The notes: generated from the letters alone by a model not told the origin. Shown: positions 9,210 through 18,022, counted from the stretch's first letter. The stretch is 64,000 bases of DNA from Chryseobacterium cupriresistens (GCF_046614675.1 NZ_JBKKJT010000003.1:682001-746000), one strand, 5' to 3'. Numbers and translations: made by a program.

Positions 9210-10010
9210 ATGGAAGAGATTAAATTAATTGTGACGGACATGGATGGGACGTTTCTCAATTCCAGCCATGAAATGAGCCCCGAGTTTTCAGAAGTTTATA
9301 AAGAACTGAAAAAAAGAAATATTGTATTTGTGCCGGCAAGCGGAAGACAGATGCCGGGAATTACCCATTATTTCGGAGAAATAGAAAGTGAGATCGGTTT
9401 TATTGCTGAAAACGGAGGCTATGTCATCTATAAAGATCAGGAGCTTTTCGCTGATACGCTGGAATACAAATATATCGTTGAAATCATCAAAGCTGTCCGT
9501 GAAATACCCGGTGCCAAAGCCGTATTATCAGCCAAAAAGATGGCGTATTATGAAACTGAAGATCAGCAGTTTGTAGACTTTTTCTCAAAGTACTATACTG
9601 AAAATATGAAAAAAGACGATCTTACAGAAAGAATTGATGATACCGCCTTCAAAATAGCAGTATACCATCCGGATGGCTCGGAAAAATATCTGTATCCGGC
9701 CCTTAAAAGGTTTGAGGAATTCGGACTGGAAATAGTGGTTTCAGGAGCACATTGGCTGGATGTTATGAATAAGGACATCAATAAAGGAAATGCTCTGAAA
9801 ATCCTTCAGAAATCGCTGGGCATTTCTCCTGAAAATACGATGGCTTTCGGGGATTATATGAACGATATAGAAATGCTGAAGAATGCCAAATATTCTTATG
9901 CTATGCAAAATGCCCATCCGAACGTAAAACAGGTAGCCAATTTTGAAGCATGCACCAATGACAGCTTCGGAGTTCTGAAAACCATTAAAGATTATCTGCA
10001 TCTGAATTAA
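9210..10010 (+). CDS. HAD-superfamily Cof-type sugar-phosphatase
   Basis: A 266-aa haloacid dehalogenase superfamily hydrolase of the Cof class (IIB cap). Motif I with the nucleophilic Asp is DMDGTFLNSS near residue 10, motif II is VFVPASGR, the motif III lysine is in NKDINKGNAL, and motif IV is MAFGDYMNDIEML. Such enzymes dephosphorylate sugar phosphates or related metabolites and relieve sugar-phosphate stress. The gene follows galT by 77 bases in the same direction, which would suit removal of accumulated galactose-1-phosphate; that role is inferred from position only. Confidence 0.9.
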   Translation: MEEIKLIVTDMDGTFLNSSHEMSPEFSEVYKELKKRNIVFVPASGRQMPGITHYFGEIESEIGFIAENGGYVIYKDQELFADTLEYKYIVEIIKAVREIPGAKAVLSAKKMAYYETEDQQFVDFFSKYYTENMKKDDLTERIDDTAFKIAVYHPDGSEKYLYPALKRFEEFGLEIVVSGAHWLDVMNKDINKGNALKILQKSLGISPENTMAFGDYMNDIEMLKNAKYSYAMQNAHPNVKQVANFEACTNDSFGVLKTIKDYLHLN

Positions 10011-10042
10011 TACATTAATATAACACCAATTAAACTAATAAT

Positions 10043-10249
10043 ATGAATACATCAACCGGCAGAAAGCCAGCCAAAACATGCTATGAGCATATCGGCGGAA
10101 AACTGGGACAGCTTCTTTTAGAACAATTTGTTGAGAAAGGCTGGATTGCCAAAGAAAATCCTGCAGACCGTAACTATTATATTACAGAGAAAGGACAGGA
10201 AGAATTTACAAAACTGGGGCTTGATCTGTCACAAATAAAGGCAGAATAA
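10043..10249 (+). CDS. Small ArsR-like winged-helix protein
   Basis: A 68-aa protein with a winged-helix flavour (KLGQLLLEQFVEKGWIAKEN followed by YYITEKGQEEFTKLGLDL). It resembles the C-terminal half of some ArsR-type regulators (CYEHIGGKLG...), but the usual N-terminal recognition part is missing. It may be a short stand-alone DNA-binding or ligand-sensing protein. It ends 42 bases before a strong intrinsic terminator, so it is probably the last gene of the galactose/HAD unit. Confidence 0.65.
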   Translation: MNTSTGRKPAKTCYEHIGGKLGQLLLEQFVEKGWIAKENPADRNYYITEKGQEEFTKLGLDLSQIKAE

Positions 10250-10291
10250 CGGCTCATCATAACTTTCCGGTATTACAAATAGTACATATTT

Positions 10292-10319
10292 AAAAAATCA
10301 GACTCAGTCTGATTTTTTT
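10292..10319 (+). terminator. Intrinsic terminator
   Basis: A perfect 12-bp stem AAAAAATCAGAC/GTCTGATTTTTT with a TCA loop and trailing Ts, 42 bases after the small winged-helix gene. Confidence 0.9.
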
Positions 10320-10331
10320 GTTTTTAATCGT

Positions 10332-10448
10332 ATGTAAGCATGAATTTTAGATTTGTACCGCATGTTTTTGGATGTTTTCTATGCTTACATTTATATGTTT
10401 TTATATAAATACAGATAGCTGAATCATAAAACTACGGTATTTCGTAGT
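10332..10448. promoter_or_regulatory. Two inverted repeats in the control region of the stress operon
   Basis: The 307-base gap before the hydrolase gene holds two distinct symmetric sites. The first is a 10-bp exact inverted pair, ATGTAAGCAT at 10332-10341 and ATGCTTACAT at 10381-10390, spaced 39 bases apart. The second is ACTACG-GTATTT-CGTAGT at 10431-10448, a compact 18-bp dyad. Both lie more than 100 bases before the start codon at 10557. They look like regulator binding sites; no regulator can be assigned from sequence alone. No clear -33/-7 promoter was found. Confidence 0.5.
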
Positions 10449-10556
10449 GTAATTTACTGGCTGTTTTTATTAGTATATTGAAAATCAATTGATTTGTTGT
10501 TTTGGGTTATTTTTTGGCATTATGCTCATAAGTTTAATTCAAAAAATACTACAACA

Positions 10557-11378
10557 ATGAGCACATTAACATTAAAAGACGGAACAGAAATTTTTTACAA
10601 AGATCAGGGGCAAGGCCCGGTATTAATGTTTCACCACGGATGGCCTTTATCATCTGACGATTGGGATGCACAGGTGATCTTCTTTTTACAGAAAGGCTAC
10701 AGAGTGGTTACCCACGACAGAAGAGGCCACGGGCGCTCGAGCCAGAATATCTACAATCACACTATTGAACAATACGCTTCTGATGCTGCAGAACTGGTTG
10801 AATTTTTAGATCTGAAAGATGTTGTACACATCGGGCACTCAACAGGCGGCGGTGAAGTAATCCGCTATGTTAACAAATATTCCAATGGAAGAGCTAAGAA
10901 AGCGGTTCTGATCAGTGCCATTCCACCGGTGATGGTTAAGAGTGAGAATAATCCTGATGGTGTTCCCATTGAAGTTTTCGACAATATCAGAGAACAGACG
11001 ATGAACAACAGAAACCAGTTTTATTATGATCTGACTTTCCCTTTCTATGGCTACAACAGAGAAGGTGCTGATGTGAAAGATGGTGTTCAGAGAAACTGGT
11101 GGAGACAGGGGTTAATGGGAGGAATTGTTGCTCATTATGACGGTATCAAAGCCTTTTCAGAAACAGATTTAACCGAAGATTTAAAAGCAGTTGACATTCC
11201 TGTTCTGGTGATGCATGGTGAAGATGACCAGATTGTACCAATTGAAAATTCAGCGATAAAATCAGCCAAATTACTGAAGAACGGAAAACTGATTACCTAT
11301 CCTGGTTTCCCTCACGGTATGCCGACTACAGAGCATCCAACCATCAACAAAGATATTTTAGCTTTTATCACAGAATAA
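10557..11378 (+). CDS. Alpha/beta hydrolase, haloperoxidase/arylesterase type (copy 1)
   Basis: A 273-aa serine hydrolase of the non-heme chloroperoxidase family. The nucleophile lies in GHSTGGG near residue 95, the acid in MHGEDDQIVP and the His in GFPHGMP; the oxyanion-side HHGWP motif is near residue 26. The start at 10557 is chosen because it matches the start of the near-identical copy on the minus strand at 24634-25455. The two proteins differ at 12 of 273 residues, all in the second half. There is no signal peptide. Family members are esterases with perhydrolase side activity. It is the first gene of a nine-gene stress/detoxification operon. Confidence 0.92.
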   Translation: MSTLTLKDGTEIFYKDQGQGPVLMFHHGWPLSSDDWDAQVIFFLQKGYRVVTHDRRGHGRSSQNIYNHTIEQYASDAAELVEFLDLKDVVHIGHSTGGGEVIRYVNKYSNGRAKKAVLISAIPPVMVKSENNPDGVPIEVFDNIREQTMNNRNQFYYDLTFPFYGYNREGADVKDGVQRNWWRQGLMGGIVAHYDGIKAFSETDLTEDLKAVDIPVLVMHGEDDQIVPIENSAIKSAKLLKNGKLITYPGFPHGMPTTEHPTINKDILAFITE

Positions 11379-11394
11379 TAAGCATTCTTTACAA

Positions 11395-11706
11395 ATGAAT
11401 ACGATACAGCCAGCTTTTGATACGTTGACTGAGGCCGTTCAGTGGCTTAATCAAAACGGATATACAGAAGATTTTAACCTTAAAAATGATTGCATCAGGC
11501 TCAATAATTTTCTTGATGTCTCTCCGGAAGACTTTAAAATACGATATACATTCCGCTTTGAAGGAGATACCGATCAGGGAGATGAAGAAGTAGTCTACGG
11601 CATCGCTTCCGACAAGTATTCTGTAAAAGGCATCCTGACGAGCGCTTACGGAATCTATGCGGATACTGTAAGTACAGAACTCATCAGAAAACTATCATCC
11701 CATTAA
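11395..11706 (+). CDS. Conserved small bacteroidete protein, unknown function
   Basis: A 103-aa acidic cytoplasmic protein (NQNGYTEDFNLKNDCIRL, then FRFEGDTDQGDEEVVYGIAS and KGILTSAYGIYAD). Homologues are common in flavobacteria and, as I recall, often carry the name phosphoribosylpyrophosphate synthetase; no PRPP-synthase motif is present here, so that name should not be transferred. It sits 16 bases after the hydrolase stop and 32 bases before the isochorismatase-like gene, so it belongs to the operon. Its function is unknown. Confidence 0.8.
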   Translation: MNTIQPAFDTLTEAVQWLNQNGYTEDFNLKNDCIRLNNFLDVSPEDFKIRYTFRFEGDTDQGDEEVVYGIASDKYSVKGILTSAYGIYADTVSTELIRKLSSH

Positions 11707-11738
11707 CTTAATCCAAATTATTTAATAAAATAAACTTT

Positions 11739-12371
11739 ATGAAACCATCATCAAAACTACTTTCTCCTGAAAATCATGCACTGGTACTGATTGATTTTGA
11801 AGGACAAATGGCATTTGCCACCAAAAGTATCTCAATGAATGAGCTGCGCAATAACGTTGCAGTACTGTGTGGAGCTTCTAAAATATTCAATGTTCCGACT
11901 ATCGTTACCACAGTTGCTGAACAAAGTTTTTCAGGTCCCGTTTTCCCTGAAATTGAGGAAGCATTTCCTATGGCAACTTCAGGATATATTGACAGAACTA
12001 CTATGAATACATGGGAAGATGAAGCCGCTTATAAGGCAATTGTGGGAACACAGAAGCAAAAACTGGTTTTCGCAGGGCTTTGGACAGGTGTATGTATCGT
12101 AGGACCGGCTTTGTCTGCACTTGAGGAAGGCTATGATGTATATGTCATTACCGATGCCTGTGGTGATGTGAGTGATGAGGCTCACGAAAGAGCAGTACAG
12201 AGAATGATCCATTCCGGAGTAAAGCCTATGACTTCCATTCAGTATATTCTGGAGCTTCAGAGAGATTGGGCACGTCAGGAAACCTATGGCCCTGTAACTG
12301 ATCTGATGAAAAAATATGGGGCTTCTTACGGATTAGGGATCCATTATGCCCACCATATGCTGAATCATTAA
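11739..12371 (+). CDS. Isochorismatase-family cysteine hydrolase
   Basis: A 210-aa hydrolase of the isochorismatase/YcaC superfamily. The N-terminal catalytic Asp is in LVLIDFEGQMAF and the nucleophilic Cys in LWTGVCIVGPA, followed by YDVYVITDACGD; a lysine in the KQKLVFAG strand could complete the triad. The C-terminal ILELQRDWAR segment is typical of YcaC-like members, whose substrates are mostly undefined. It is cytoplasmic. Position in a cluster with an arylesterase-like hydrolase and an amidohydrolase hints at breakdown of an amide or ester compound; that is inference. Confidence 0.9.
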   Translation: MKPSSKLLSPENHALVLIDFEGQMAFATKSISMNELRNNVAVLCGASKIFNVPTIVTTVAEQSFSGPVFPEIEEAFPMATSGYIDRTTMNTWEDEAAYKAIVGTQKQKLVFAGLWTGVCIVGPALSALEEGYDVYVITDACGDVSDEAHERAVQRMIHSGVKPMTSIQYILELQRDWARQETYGPVTDLMKKYGASYGLGIHYAHHMLNH

Positions 12372-12390
12372 AATCTATATACCATTTTCA

Positions 12391-13779
12391 ATGTTGAAAT
12401 CTGCACCTTCAATACTGTTTTTAAAAGCTTTTTTCATAACAGTTCTTTTATGTTCTGAAACTTTATCCTCCCAGAGCTTTAAACTTCTGAGGTATGACGA
12501 AAATTATGAATATCTGAAAGATTCCACCAAAAGCTTTTATGACAAAATTAAATATCTCCCTCTCAATGAAAAGAAAGATATCTATCTCTCATTGGGTGGC
12601 GAGGCAAGGTATGAATATGTGGATTTCAACAACGAAGATTGGGGACGGCTTAACATAGGACACAACGACTTTTTCCTGCAGCGCTATGACCTTCATGCAG
12701 ACTGGCATTTCGGGAAAAACTTCAGAATATTTTCACAGATCAGAAGTGCTTTGCAAAACGGAAGAAAAAACGGTTCAAGAGGCATTGATGAAGATCAGCT
12801 GAGTATTCAGAATCTCTTTCTGGATGTAGGTTTGGTGAATAAGGATGATCAGAAGCTGATAGTGAGACTGGGAAGACAGGAACTGGACTACGGTTCCGGC
12901 AGATTAATTTCTGTAAGGGAAGGACCGAATGCAAGGTTGTCTTTTACAGGAGCTAAAATCATGTATTCCTATAAAAATGTTTCCGTAGATGCTTTTGCGA
13001 TGATGGCAGACTCTGTCAAGACCGGCGTTTTTGATAATACCATTTCAAAGCAGCTTAATCTTTGGGGGCTTTATTCCAAAATTATTATTCCTGAAGCCGG
13101 AAATCTGGATCTGTATTACCTCGGAATCCGTAGAGATGAATCTGTTTTTGAAGCCGGAACAGCAAGAGAAAAGCGTCACACAGTTGGCGGAAGGCTCTGG
13201 AAATATGGCGGTGGATTTATCTATAACCTGGAAGCGGCCTATCAGTTCGGACGCTTCGGAAATGAAAAGATCAGTGCGTGGACAGGATCTGTAGATATAG
13301 GTTATCTTTTTGAAAACTTTATATTTAGACCAAGTATCAATCTGAGAAACGATTATATATCAGGAGATCATTCTAAAAATGATGGTAAGCTCAATACATT
13401 TAATCCTTTATATCCAAAAGGAGGGTATTTCGGCTTCAGTCCGCAGGTGGGTGCTGTCAATTTAATTGATATTCATCCGTATATAACCCTTGATCTGACG
13501 TCTCAACTCAAAATGCAGATGGATGTTGTCTTCAACTGGCGATATTCCCTGAATGACGGAGTTTACCGGCCAAGCGGCGCATTGAACCGTCCCGGAAGCA
13601 GCTCAGATAAAAGATATATCGGAACGGCTTATTTAACCAGTTTCACCTATAATTTCAACAAACACTTCTCTTTGGTGAGCGGACTTCAGTATTTCCACAA
13701 AGGGTCTTTTATTGAAGATATCATTCAGGATGCAAAAAGCGGTGTTTTCTGGAATATCAGGCTGGGATTCAAATTTTAA
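12391..13779 (+). CDS. Alginate-export-type outer membrane beta-barrel
   Basis: A 462-aa outer membrane protein with a signal peptide ending near residue 28 (VLLCSETLSSQSF) and an alternating beta-barrel pattern over the rest. The segment from about residue 70 (LGGEARYEYVDF, FFLQRYDLHADWHF, VRLGRQELDYGSGRLISVR) matches the alginate export/AlgE-like barrel family, many members of which transport compounds other than alginate. The final residues (FWNIRLGFKF) end in Phe as expected of a barrel. It is encoded between cytoplasmic hydrolases, so it probably admits the substrate of this operon across the outer membrane. No alginate synthesis genes are present. Confidence 0.85.
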   Translation: MLKSAPSILFLKAFFITVLLCSETLSSQSFKLLRYDENYEYLKDSTKSFYDKIKYLPLNEKKDIYLSLGGEARYEYVDFNNEDWGRLNIGHNDFFLQRYDLHADWHFGKNFRIFSQIRSALQNGRKNGSRGIDEDQLSIQNLFLDVGLVNKDDQKLIVRLGRQELDYGSGRLISVREGPNARLSFTGAKIMYSYKNVSVDAFAMMADSVKTGVFDNTISKQLNLWGLYSKIIIPEAGNLDLYYLGIRRDESVFEAGTAREKRHTVGGRLWKYGGGFIYNLEAAYQFGRFGNEKISAWTGSVDIGYLFENFIFRPSINLRNDYISGDHSKNDGKLNTFNPLYPKGGYFGFSPQVGAVNLIDIHPYITLDLTSQLKMQMDVVFNWRYSLNDGVYRPSGALNRPGSSSDKRYIGTAYLTSFTYNFNKHFSLVSGLQYFHKGSFIEDIIQDAKSGVFWNIRLGFKF

Positions 13780-13799
13780 TCATTACTAAATCATTTATT

Positions 13800-14543
13800 A
13801 TGCAAAATTCAATTTCAAAATACATCAATTGGTCAAAAACACTCTTTACAGCATTGGTGTTGGCAACTGCGGGAACTCACTTCGTTTCAGCACAGGCTGT
13901 TGCAGAAAAAACAGCTATTGGAACCTCAAAAACATGGGGAACCGTTGACGGTATTTCTGTTGTAGGACTGGTGCAGGGACCTTCTGCCGCCAAAGCAGAT
14001 TTACAGATCGCCTGTGTTTTCGAGTATACGGAAGGAGATATTTTCAATCCGCCGGCGCTTCCCAAAGAACTGAACGGCATGGTTCATCTGGATGAAGCAT
14101 TAAAAGGAATTATTACAGAAGTCCGTAAAAAAGGACAGTTCAAAGGACACGCTTTGGAAACCTTATTAATTAATCCTCCAAAAGGAAGCCTTGCCTCCGG
14201 AAAACTGCTGTTGATCGGCCTCGGGAACAGAAACTCTTTCGATGCCGGAATCATGAAAGAAGTAGGAAGTGTTGCCATGAGAGAAGCTTTGAAACTGCAA
14301 GTACATACTGCATCATTTGCCAGCGATATCAAAGATGCAGGAATCGATTCTCCGACAGCTTTAGTAGCAGAAAATGTGGTTTTGGGCGCTTTTGATGCTT
14401 ATCGTACACAGTCTTATTTAAATGCTCAGCATTTATCCGATACAATGAAATTAAAAAAACTGATTCTGCTGGCCGGGCCATCATTTTTCACCGTTGCCGG
14501 AGGAGGAATTCAGGAGGCGATTTCGAAGTTGAATACCAAATAA
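13800..14543 (+). CDS. Exported M17 aminopeptidase N-domain only
   Basis: A 247-aa protein with an N-terminal export signal (TLFTALVLATAGTHFVSAQA) followed by a domain matching the N-terminal, non-catalytic domain of M17 leucyl aminopeptidases (KLLLIGLGNRNSF..., then REALKL and PTALVAENVVLGAFDAYR). The catalytic metal-binding domain, with its NTDAEGR-type motif, is completely absent and the gene ends normally with TAA. It is therefore a stand-alone macrodomain-like fold outside the cytoplasm, perhaps a ligand-binding protein. It lies 20 bases after the barrel gene and 6 bases before the amidohydrolase gene, tightly inside the operon. Confidence 0.85.
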   Translation: MQNSISKYINWSKTLFTALVLATAGTHFVSAQAVAEKTAIGTSKTWGTVDGISVVGLVQGPSAAKADLQIACVFEYTEGDIFNPPALPKELNGMVHLDEALKGIITEVRKKGQFKGHALETLLINPPKGSLASGKLLLIGLGNRNSFDAGIMKEVGSVAMREALKLQVHTASFASDIKDAGIDSPTALVAENVVLGAFDAYRTQSYLNAQHLSDTMKLKKLILLAGPSFFTVAGGGIQEAISKLNTK

Positions 14544-14549
14544 TTACAG

Positions 14550-16439
14550 ATGAAAGCAGATCTTATCGTATACAACGGAAAAATACACACTTTCAATCAA
14601 GAAACTCCGGAAGTTTCTGCAGTGGCCATTAAAGACGGAAAAATTATCGCGGTTGGAAATGACGGACTGGCAGATCAGTTCGCAGATGAAGCCACGGAAC
14701 TGATTGATCTTAAAAAGAAAAGAGTGGTGCCGGGAATCAATGATTCTCACATCCATTTGATCCGTGGCGGATTGAATTACAACCTGGAACTAAGATGGGA
14801 CGGCGTTCCCTCACTGGCCGATGCGCTCAGAATGTTAAAAGATCAGGTAGACCGTACACCTTCTCCGCAATGGGTACGTGTCGTGGGAGGATGGTCCGAA
14901 TTCCAGTTTGCAGAAAGAAGGATGCCTACTTTGGAGGAAATTAATGCCATTGCTCCGGAAACACCTGTTTTTATCCTGCATTTATACGACAGGGCTTTAA
15001 TGAACAGGGCAGCATTGAAAGCGGTAGGATTTACCAAAGACACCCCGGCTCCGGCAGGCGGACATATTGAAAAAGATGCTAATGGTGAACCCACAGGGCT
15101 GATTATTGCGACACCCAATGCCATGATCTTATATTCAACACTGGCAAAAGGCCCGAAGCTTTCCTACGAACACCAGCTGAATTCGACAAGGCATTTTATG
15201 ACAGAACTGAACCGCTTCGGAATTACCAGCGTCATTGATGCCGGAGGAGGATTCCAGAATTTCCCGGACGACTATCAGGTGGTGAACGAACTGAATGAAA
15301 AAAAACAGCTTACCGTAAGAATTGCCTATAATCTTTTTACCCAGAAACCTAAGCATGAATTTGAAGATTTCAGCGATTGGATCGATACTGTAAAATTATA
15401 CCAGGGCGATGACATGTACCGCCACAACGGGGCAGGAGAGATGCTGGTATTTTCGGCAGCCGATTTTGAAGATTTTCTTCAGCCAAGACCGGATCTGCCT
15501 GAAAACATGGAAGCAGATCTTGAAAAAGTAGTCCGTTTACTGGTAGAAAACCGCTGGCCATTCAGACTTCACGCAACTTATAATGAAAGCATCACCCGCT
15601 TTTTAAATGTTTTTGAAAAAGTAAACCGGGATATTCCCTTCAACGGCCTGCCATGGATTTTTGATCATGCGGAAACCATTGATGAAAAAAATATTGAAAG
15701 GGTGAAAATGCTTGGCGGCGGAATTGCTATCCAGAGCAGAATGGCTTACCAGGGAGAATATTTTGCAGACCGTTATGGTTCCGCAGCGGCAGAAAGTACG
15801 CCGCCCGTGAAAAAAATGCTGGAAATGGGAGTTCCTGTAGGTGGAGGTTCGGATGCCACAAGAGTAAGCAGCTACAATCCGTGGGTTTCCATGTACTGGC
15901 TGACCGCAGGAAAAACTGTTGGCGGACTTCAATTGTACCACGAAACAAAGCTGGACAGAGCAACCGCATTAGAACTGTACACAAAAGGCAGCGCATGGTT
16001 CTCTCAGGAACAGCAGAAAAAAGGTGATATCAGAGTAGGAATGTTTGCCGATCTGGCAGTTCTTGATCAGGATTATTTCACGATTGATGATGAAGAGATT
16101 AAAAATATTGAAGCAGAAATGACCATTGTAGACGGGAAAATAGTATATGCCAAAGGAACATTCTCATCCTATGCACCACCATCTATTCCTGTGCTTCCGG
16201 ATTGGTCTCCCACCAATCTTTATAACGGATATTACCCTGCAGGCGGACATTTTCAGAAAGAAATTGAGAAAAATGCGAAACAGGATTTAAAAGCACCGCT
16301 GACCTCACAAATTCATAGCTGTGGAGGAAGCTGCGATATCCATCATCATAACCATAACCAGGCAAGAATGAGCAATGTGCCCGTTAATAATTACCATACA
16401 TTCTGGGGAGCTTTAGGCTGTTCGTGCTTTGCTTTTTAA
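14550..16439 (+). CDS. YtcJ-like amidohydrolase with Cys/His-rich tail
   Basis: A 629-aa metal-dependent hydrolase of the amidohydrolase_3 group. The first metal motif is NDSHIHLIRGG near residue 68; later conserved parts include RLHATYNES, WIFDHAE and GVPVGGGSDATRVS, and it closes with DLAVLDQDYF and the small beta-domain. There is no signal peptide. The last about 45 residues form an unusual extension rich in potential metal ligands (HSCGGSCDIHHHNHN, ending LGCSCFAF) that is not part of the catalytic fold. Members hydrolyse amide or similar bonds in diverse substrates; the substrate is unknown. The gene follows the M17 N-domain gene by 6 bases. Confidence 0.9.
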   Translation: MKADLIVYNGKIHTFNQETPEVSAVAIKDGKIIAVGNDGLADQFADEATELIDLKKKRVVPGINDSHIHLIRGGLNYNLELRWDGVPSLADALRMLKDQVDRTPSPQWVRVVGGWSEFQFAERRMPTLEEINAIAPETPVFILHLYDRALMNRAALKAVGFTKDTPAPAGGHIEKDANGEPTGLIIATPNAMILYSTLAKGPKLSYEHQLNSTRHFMTELNRFGITSVIDAGGGFQNFPDDYQVVNELNEKKQLTVRIAYNLFTQKPKHEFEDFSDWIDTVKLYQGDDMYRHNGAGEMLVFSAADFEDFLQPRPDLPENMEADLEKVVRLLVENRWPFRLHATYNESITRFLNVFEKVNRDIPFNGLPWIFDHAETIDEKNIERVKMLGGGIAIQSRMAYQGEYFADRYGSAAAESTPPVKKMLEMGVPVGGGSDATRVSSYNPWVSMYWLTAGKTVGGLQLYHETKLDRATALELYTKGSAWFSQEQQKKGDIRVGMFADLAVLDQDYFTIDDEEIKNIEAEMTIVDGKIVYAKGTFSSYAPPSIPVLPDWSPTNLYNGYYPAGGHFQKEIEKNAKQDLKAPLTSQIHSCGGSCDIHHHNHNQARMSNVPVNNYHTFWGALGCSCFAF

Positions 16440-16451
16440 CTATCAATACAC

Positions 16452-16877
16452 ATGGAAATTTTAAAACAGATCCTTTCATCAGATTTAGGTTCACCATTCA
16501 ATGATGCTTCATTCCTGGTTTTCCGGGTACTCCTTGCCGTTCAGCTGTTCAGAGTCCATGGCTTAAAGAAATTCAGGCTGGAAAACGGACAAAGGGAAGT
16601 GATTCCAAACCCTCTGGGATTGCCTGATCAACTCAATGCCATAGTGGCTTCATTTGCTGATCTGGTGGTTCCGTTTCTGATTATTTCAGGATTGGGAACC
16701 AGGCTTGCCGTTTTACCGACAATCGGGGTAACGGCTATCGGATATTTTGTGGTTCACAGAAAAGATTCACCGGAAGTACGGGACGTTCCTTTCATGTATA
16801 CGCTGTCCCTGTTACTGATTCTTGCCTTGGGAGCAGGAAGATATTCACTTGATTATTACTTATTAAATATTTTATAA
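16452..16877 (+). CDS. DoxX-family membrane protein
   Basis: A 141-aa protein with about four transmembrane helices (SFLVFRVLLAVQLFRVHGLK, LVVPFLIISGLGTRLAVLPT, MYTLSLLLILALGAG). It belongs to the DoxX/SURF4-like family of small inner membrane proteins, many of which are co-expressed with oxidative-stress genes. It starts 12 bases after the amidohydrolase stop and ends 1 base before the Dps start, so translation is probably coupled. The function is not defined. Confidence 0.85.
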   Translation: MEILKQILSSDLGSPFNDASFLVFRVLLAVQLFRVHGLKKFRLENGQREVIPNPLGLPDQLNAIVASFADLVVPFLIISGLGTRLAVLPTIGVTAIGYFVVHRKDSPEVRDVPFMYTLSLLLILALGAGRYSLDYYLLNIL

Positions 16878-16878
16878 A

Positions 16879-17352
16879 ATGAAAACTTCAATCGGAATTA
16901 AAAACGAAAATTTAGCAAAAGTTGCTGAAGTGCTTGTTACCACTTTAGCAGATGAATTTGTATTGTATACCAAAACAAGAAAAGCACATTGGAATGTCGA
17001 AGGTCACGACTTTTATAATAAACATCTGTTTTTTGAAGCACAATACGGGCAGCTGGACGACATCATCGATGATCTGGCGGAAAGAATCAGAACGCTGGGG
17101 CATTATGCACCGGCCACTTTAAGGGAGTACCTGGCATTAACGCATCTGTCCGAACATCATCTGGAATCGAACGACAGTCTGACTTACATCAGAACACTTC
17201 TTTCCGACCACGAAAGTATCATCATTCATCTTCGTGAAAATATTGAAAACTTCGCTGTTGAATTCCGTGATTCAGGGACGAGCGACTATATTACCGGATT
17301 GCTGGAAACCCATGAGAAAATGGCCTGGATGCTGCGTTCACATTTAAAATAG
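16879..17352 (+). CDS. dps: Dps-family ferritin-like protein (copy 1)
   Basis: A 157-aa Dps protein. It would assemble into a dodecamer that oxidises and stores iron with hydrogen peroxide and shields DNA. The ferroxidase ligands are visible in AHWNVEGHDFYNKHLFFEAQ and QLDDIIDDLAERI, with the typical GHYAPATL turn. The second Dps in this window (33841-34314) has the same length and is clearly paralogous, sharing for example the SDHESII and ETHE stretches. Both sit in oxidative-stress type operons with separate regulators. Confidence 0.94.
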   Translation: MKTSIGIKNENLAKVAEVLVTTLADEFVLYTKTRKAHWNVEGHDFYNKHLFFEAQYGQLDDIIDDLAERIRTLGHYAPATLREYLALTHLSEHHLESNDSLTYIRTLLSDHESIIIHLRENIENFAVEFRDSGTSDYITGLLETHEKMAWMLRSHLK

Positions 17353-17356
17353 AAAA

Positions 17357-18022
17357 ATGGAAGTAAATCATAATATCGGTTTTGTCACCTTATTGTTAAC
17401 CATGATTGCCGGATATTGCGATACCGTGACTTTTGTATCGGCAGATGCCCTTTTTTCGGCGCATGTTACGGGAAACTTTATTGTCTTTGCCTATCAGTTT
17501 GTGAAGGGATCGGATATTCACGCCTGGGTAAAGCTGCTTACTTTTCCGGTCTTTATTCTTGCGGTTATGGCAGGAGGAAGAATCGCCGGAAAGGTTATCA
17601 ATCATTATACGCTGCTATTCTGGGAAGGAGCGTTGCTCTTTTTAGCCGGAATTATTGTTGCTGTTCTCAGTTACTACGGAATGTTTTCAGAAGTCATCAT
17701 GTATACTGTGGCTATGATTACCGTTTTTGCAATGGGGCTTCAGAATGCTTTCGGAAAACTTTATGCAAAGGAAACCCATGGCCCGACTACCATGATGACA
17801 GGAAATGTAACCCAGGCTTCCCTGGATTTCGGAACGCTTCTGTCAAGCGGCTTTCACCACCCTGAAGCATGGGCAAGCCTGAAGAAACAGCTGATTACCA
17901 TTCTTGGATTTCTGGTTGGTTGTTTTTTAGGAGCTTATGCAGGAAAACAATATGGGCTGGTAACACTGATTTTACCGGGACTGGCAATGATCATCTGCTA
18001 TTTTTACCACCGTAAAAACTAG
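17357..18022 (+). CDS. DUF1275 (YoaK-like) membrane protein (copy 1)
   Basis: A 221-aa protein of the YoaK/DUF1275 family with about six transmembrane helices. The N-terminal motif (MIAGYCDTVTFVSADALFSAHVTGNFIVF) is split here as AGYCDTVTF and HVTGNF; GLQNAFGK and MMTGNVTQ further on are family marks. Molecular function is unknown, but family members are often found with stress or iron genes. It starts 4 bases after the dps stop. A more divergent member is encoded in the second stress block (26493-27185). Confidence 0.9.
   Translation: MEVNHNIGFVTLLLTMIAGYCDTVTFVSADALFSAHVTGNFIVFAYQFVKGSDIHAWVKLLTFPVFILAVMAGGRIAGKVINHYTLLFWEGALLFLAGIIVAVLSYYGMFSEVIMYTVAMITVFAMGLQNAFGKLYAKETHGPTTMMTGNVTQASLDFGTLLSSGFHHPEAWASLKKQLITILGFLVGCFLGAYAGKQYGLVTLILPGLAMIICYFYHRKN

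Noticed and set aside
10519..10534. A possible sigma54 promoter (TTGGCATTATGCTC and a GG-N10-GC pair) before the stress operon
   Set aside because: The first has only six bases between GG and GC instead of ten, and the GG-N10-GC alignment has a poor -24 element and a mismatch at -12.
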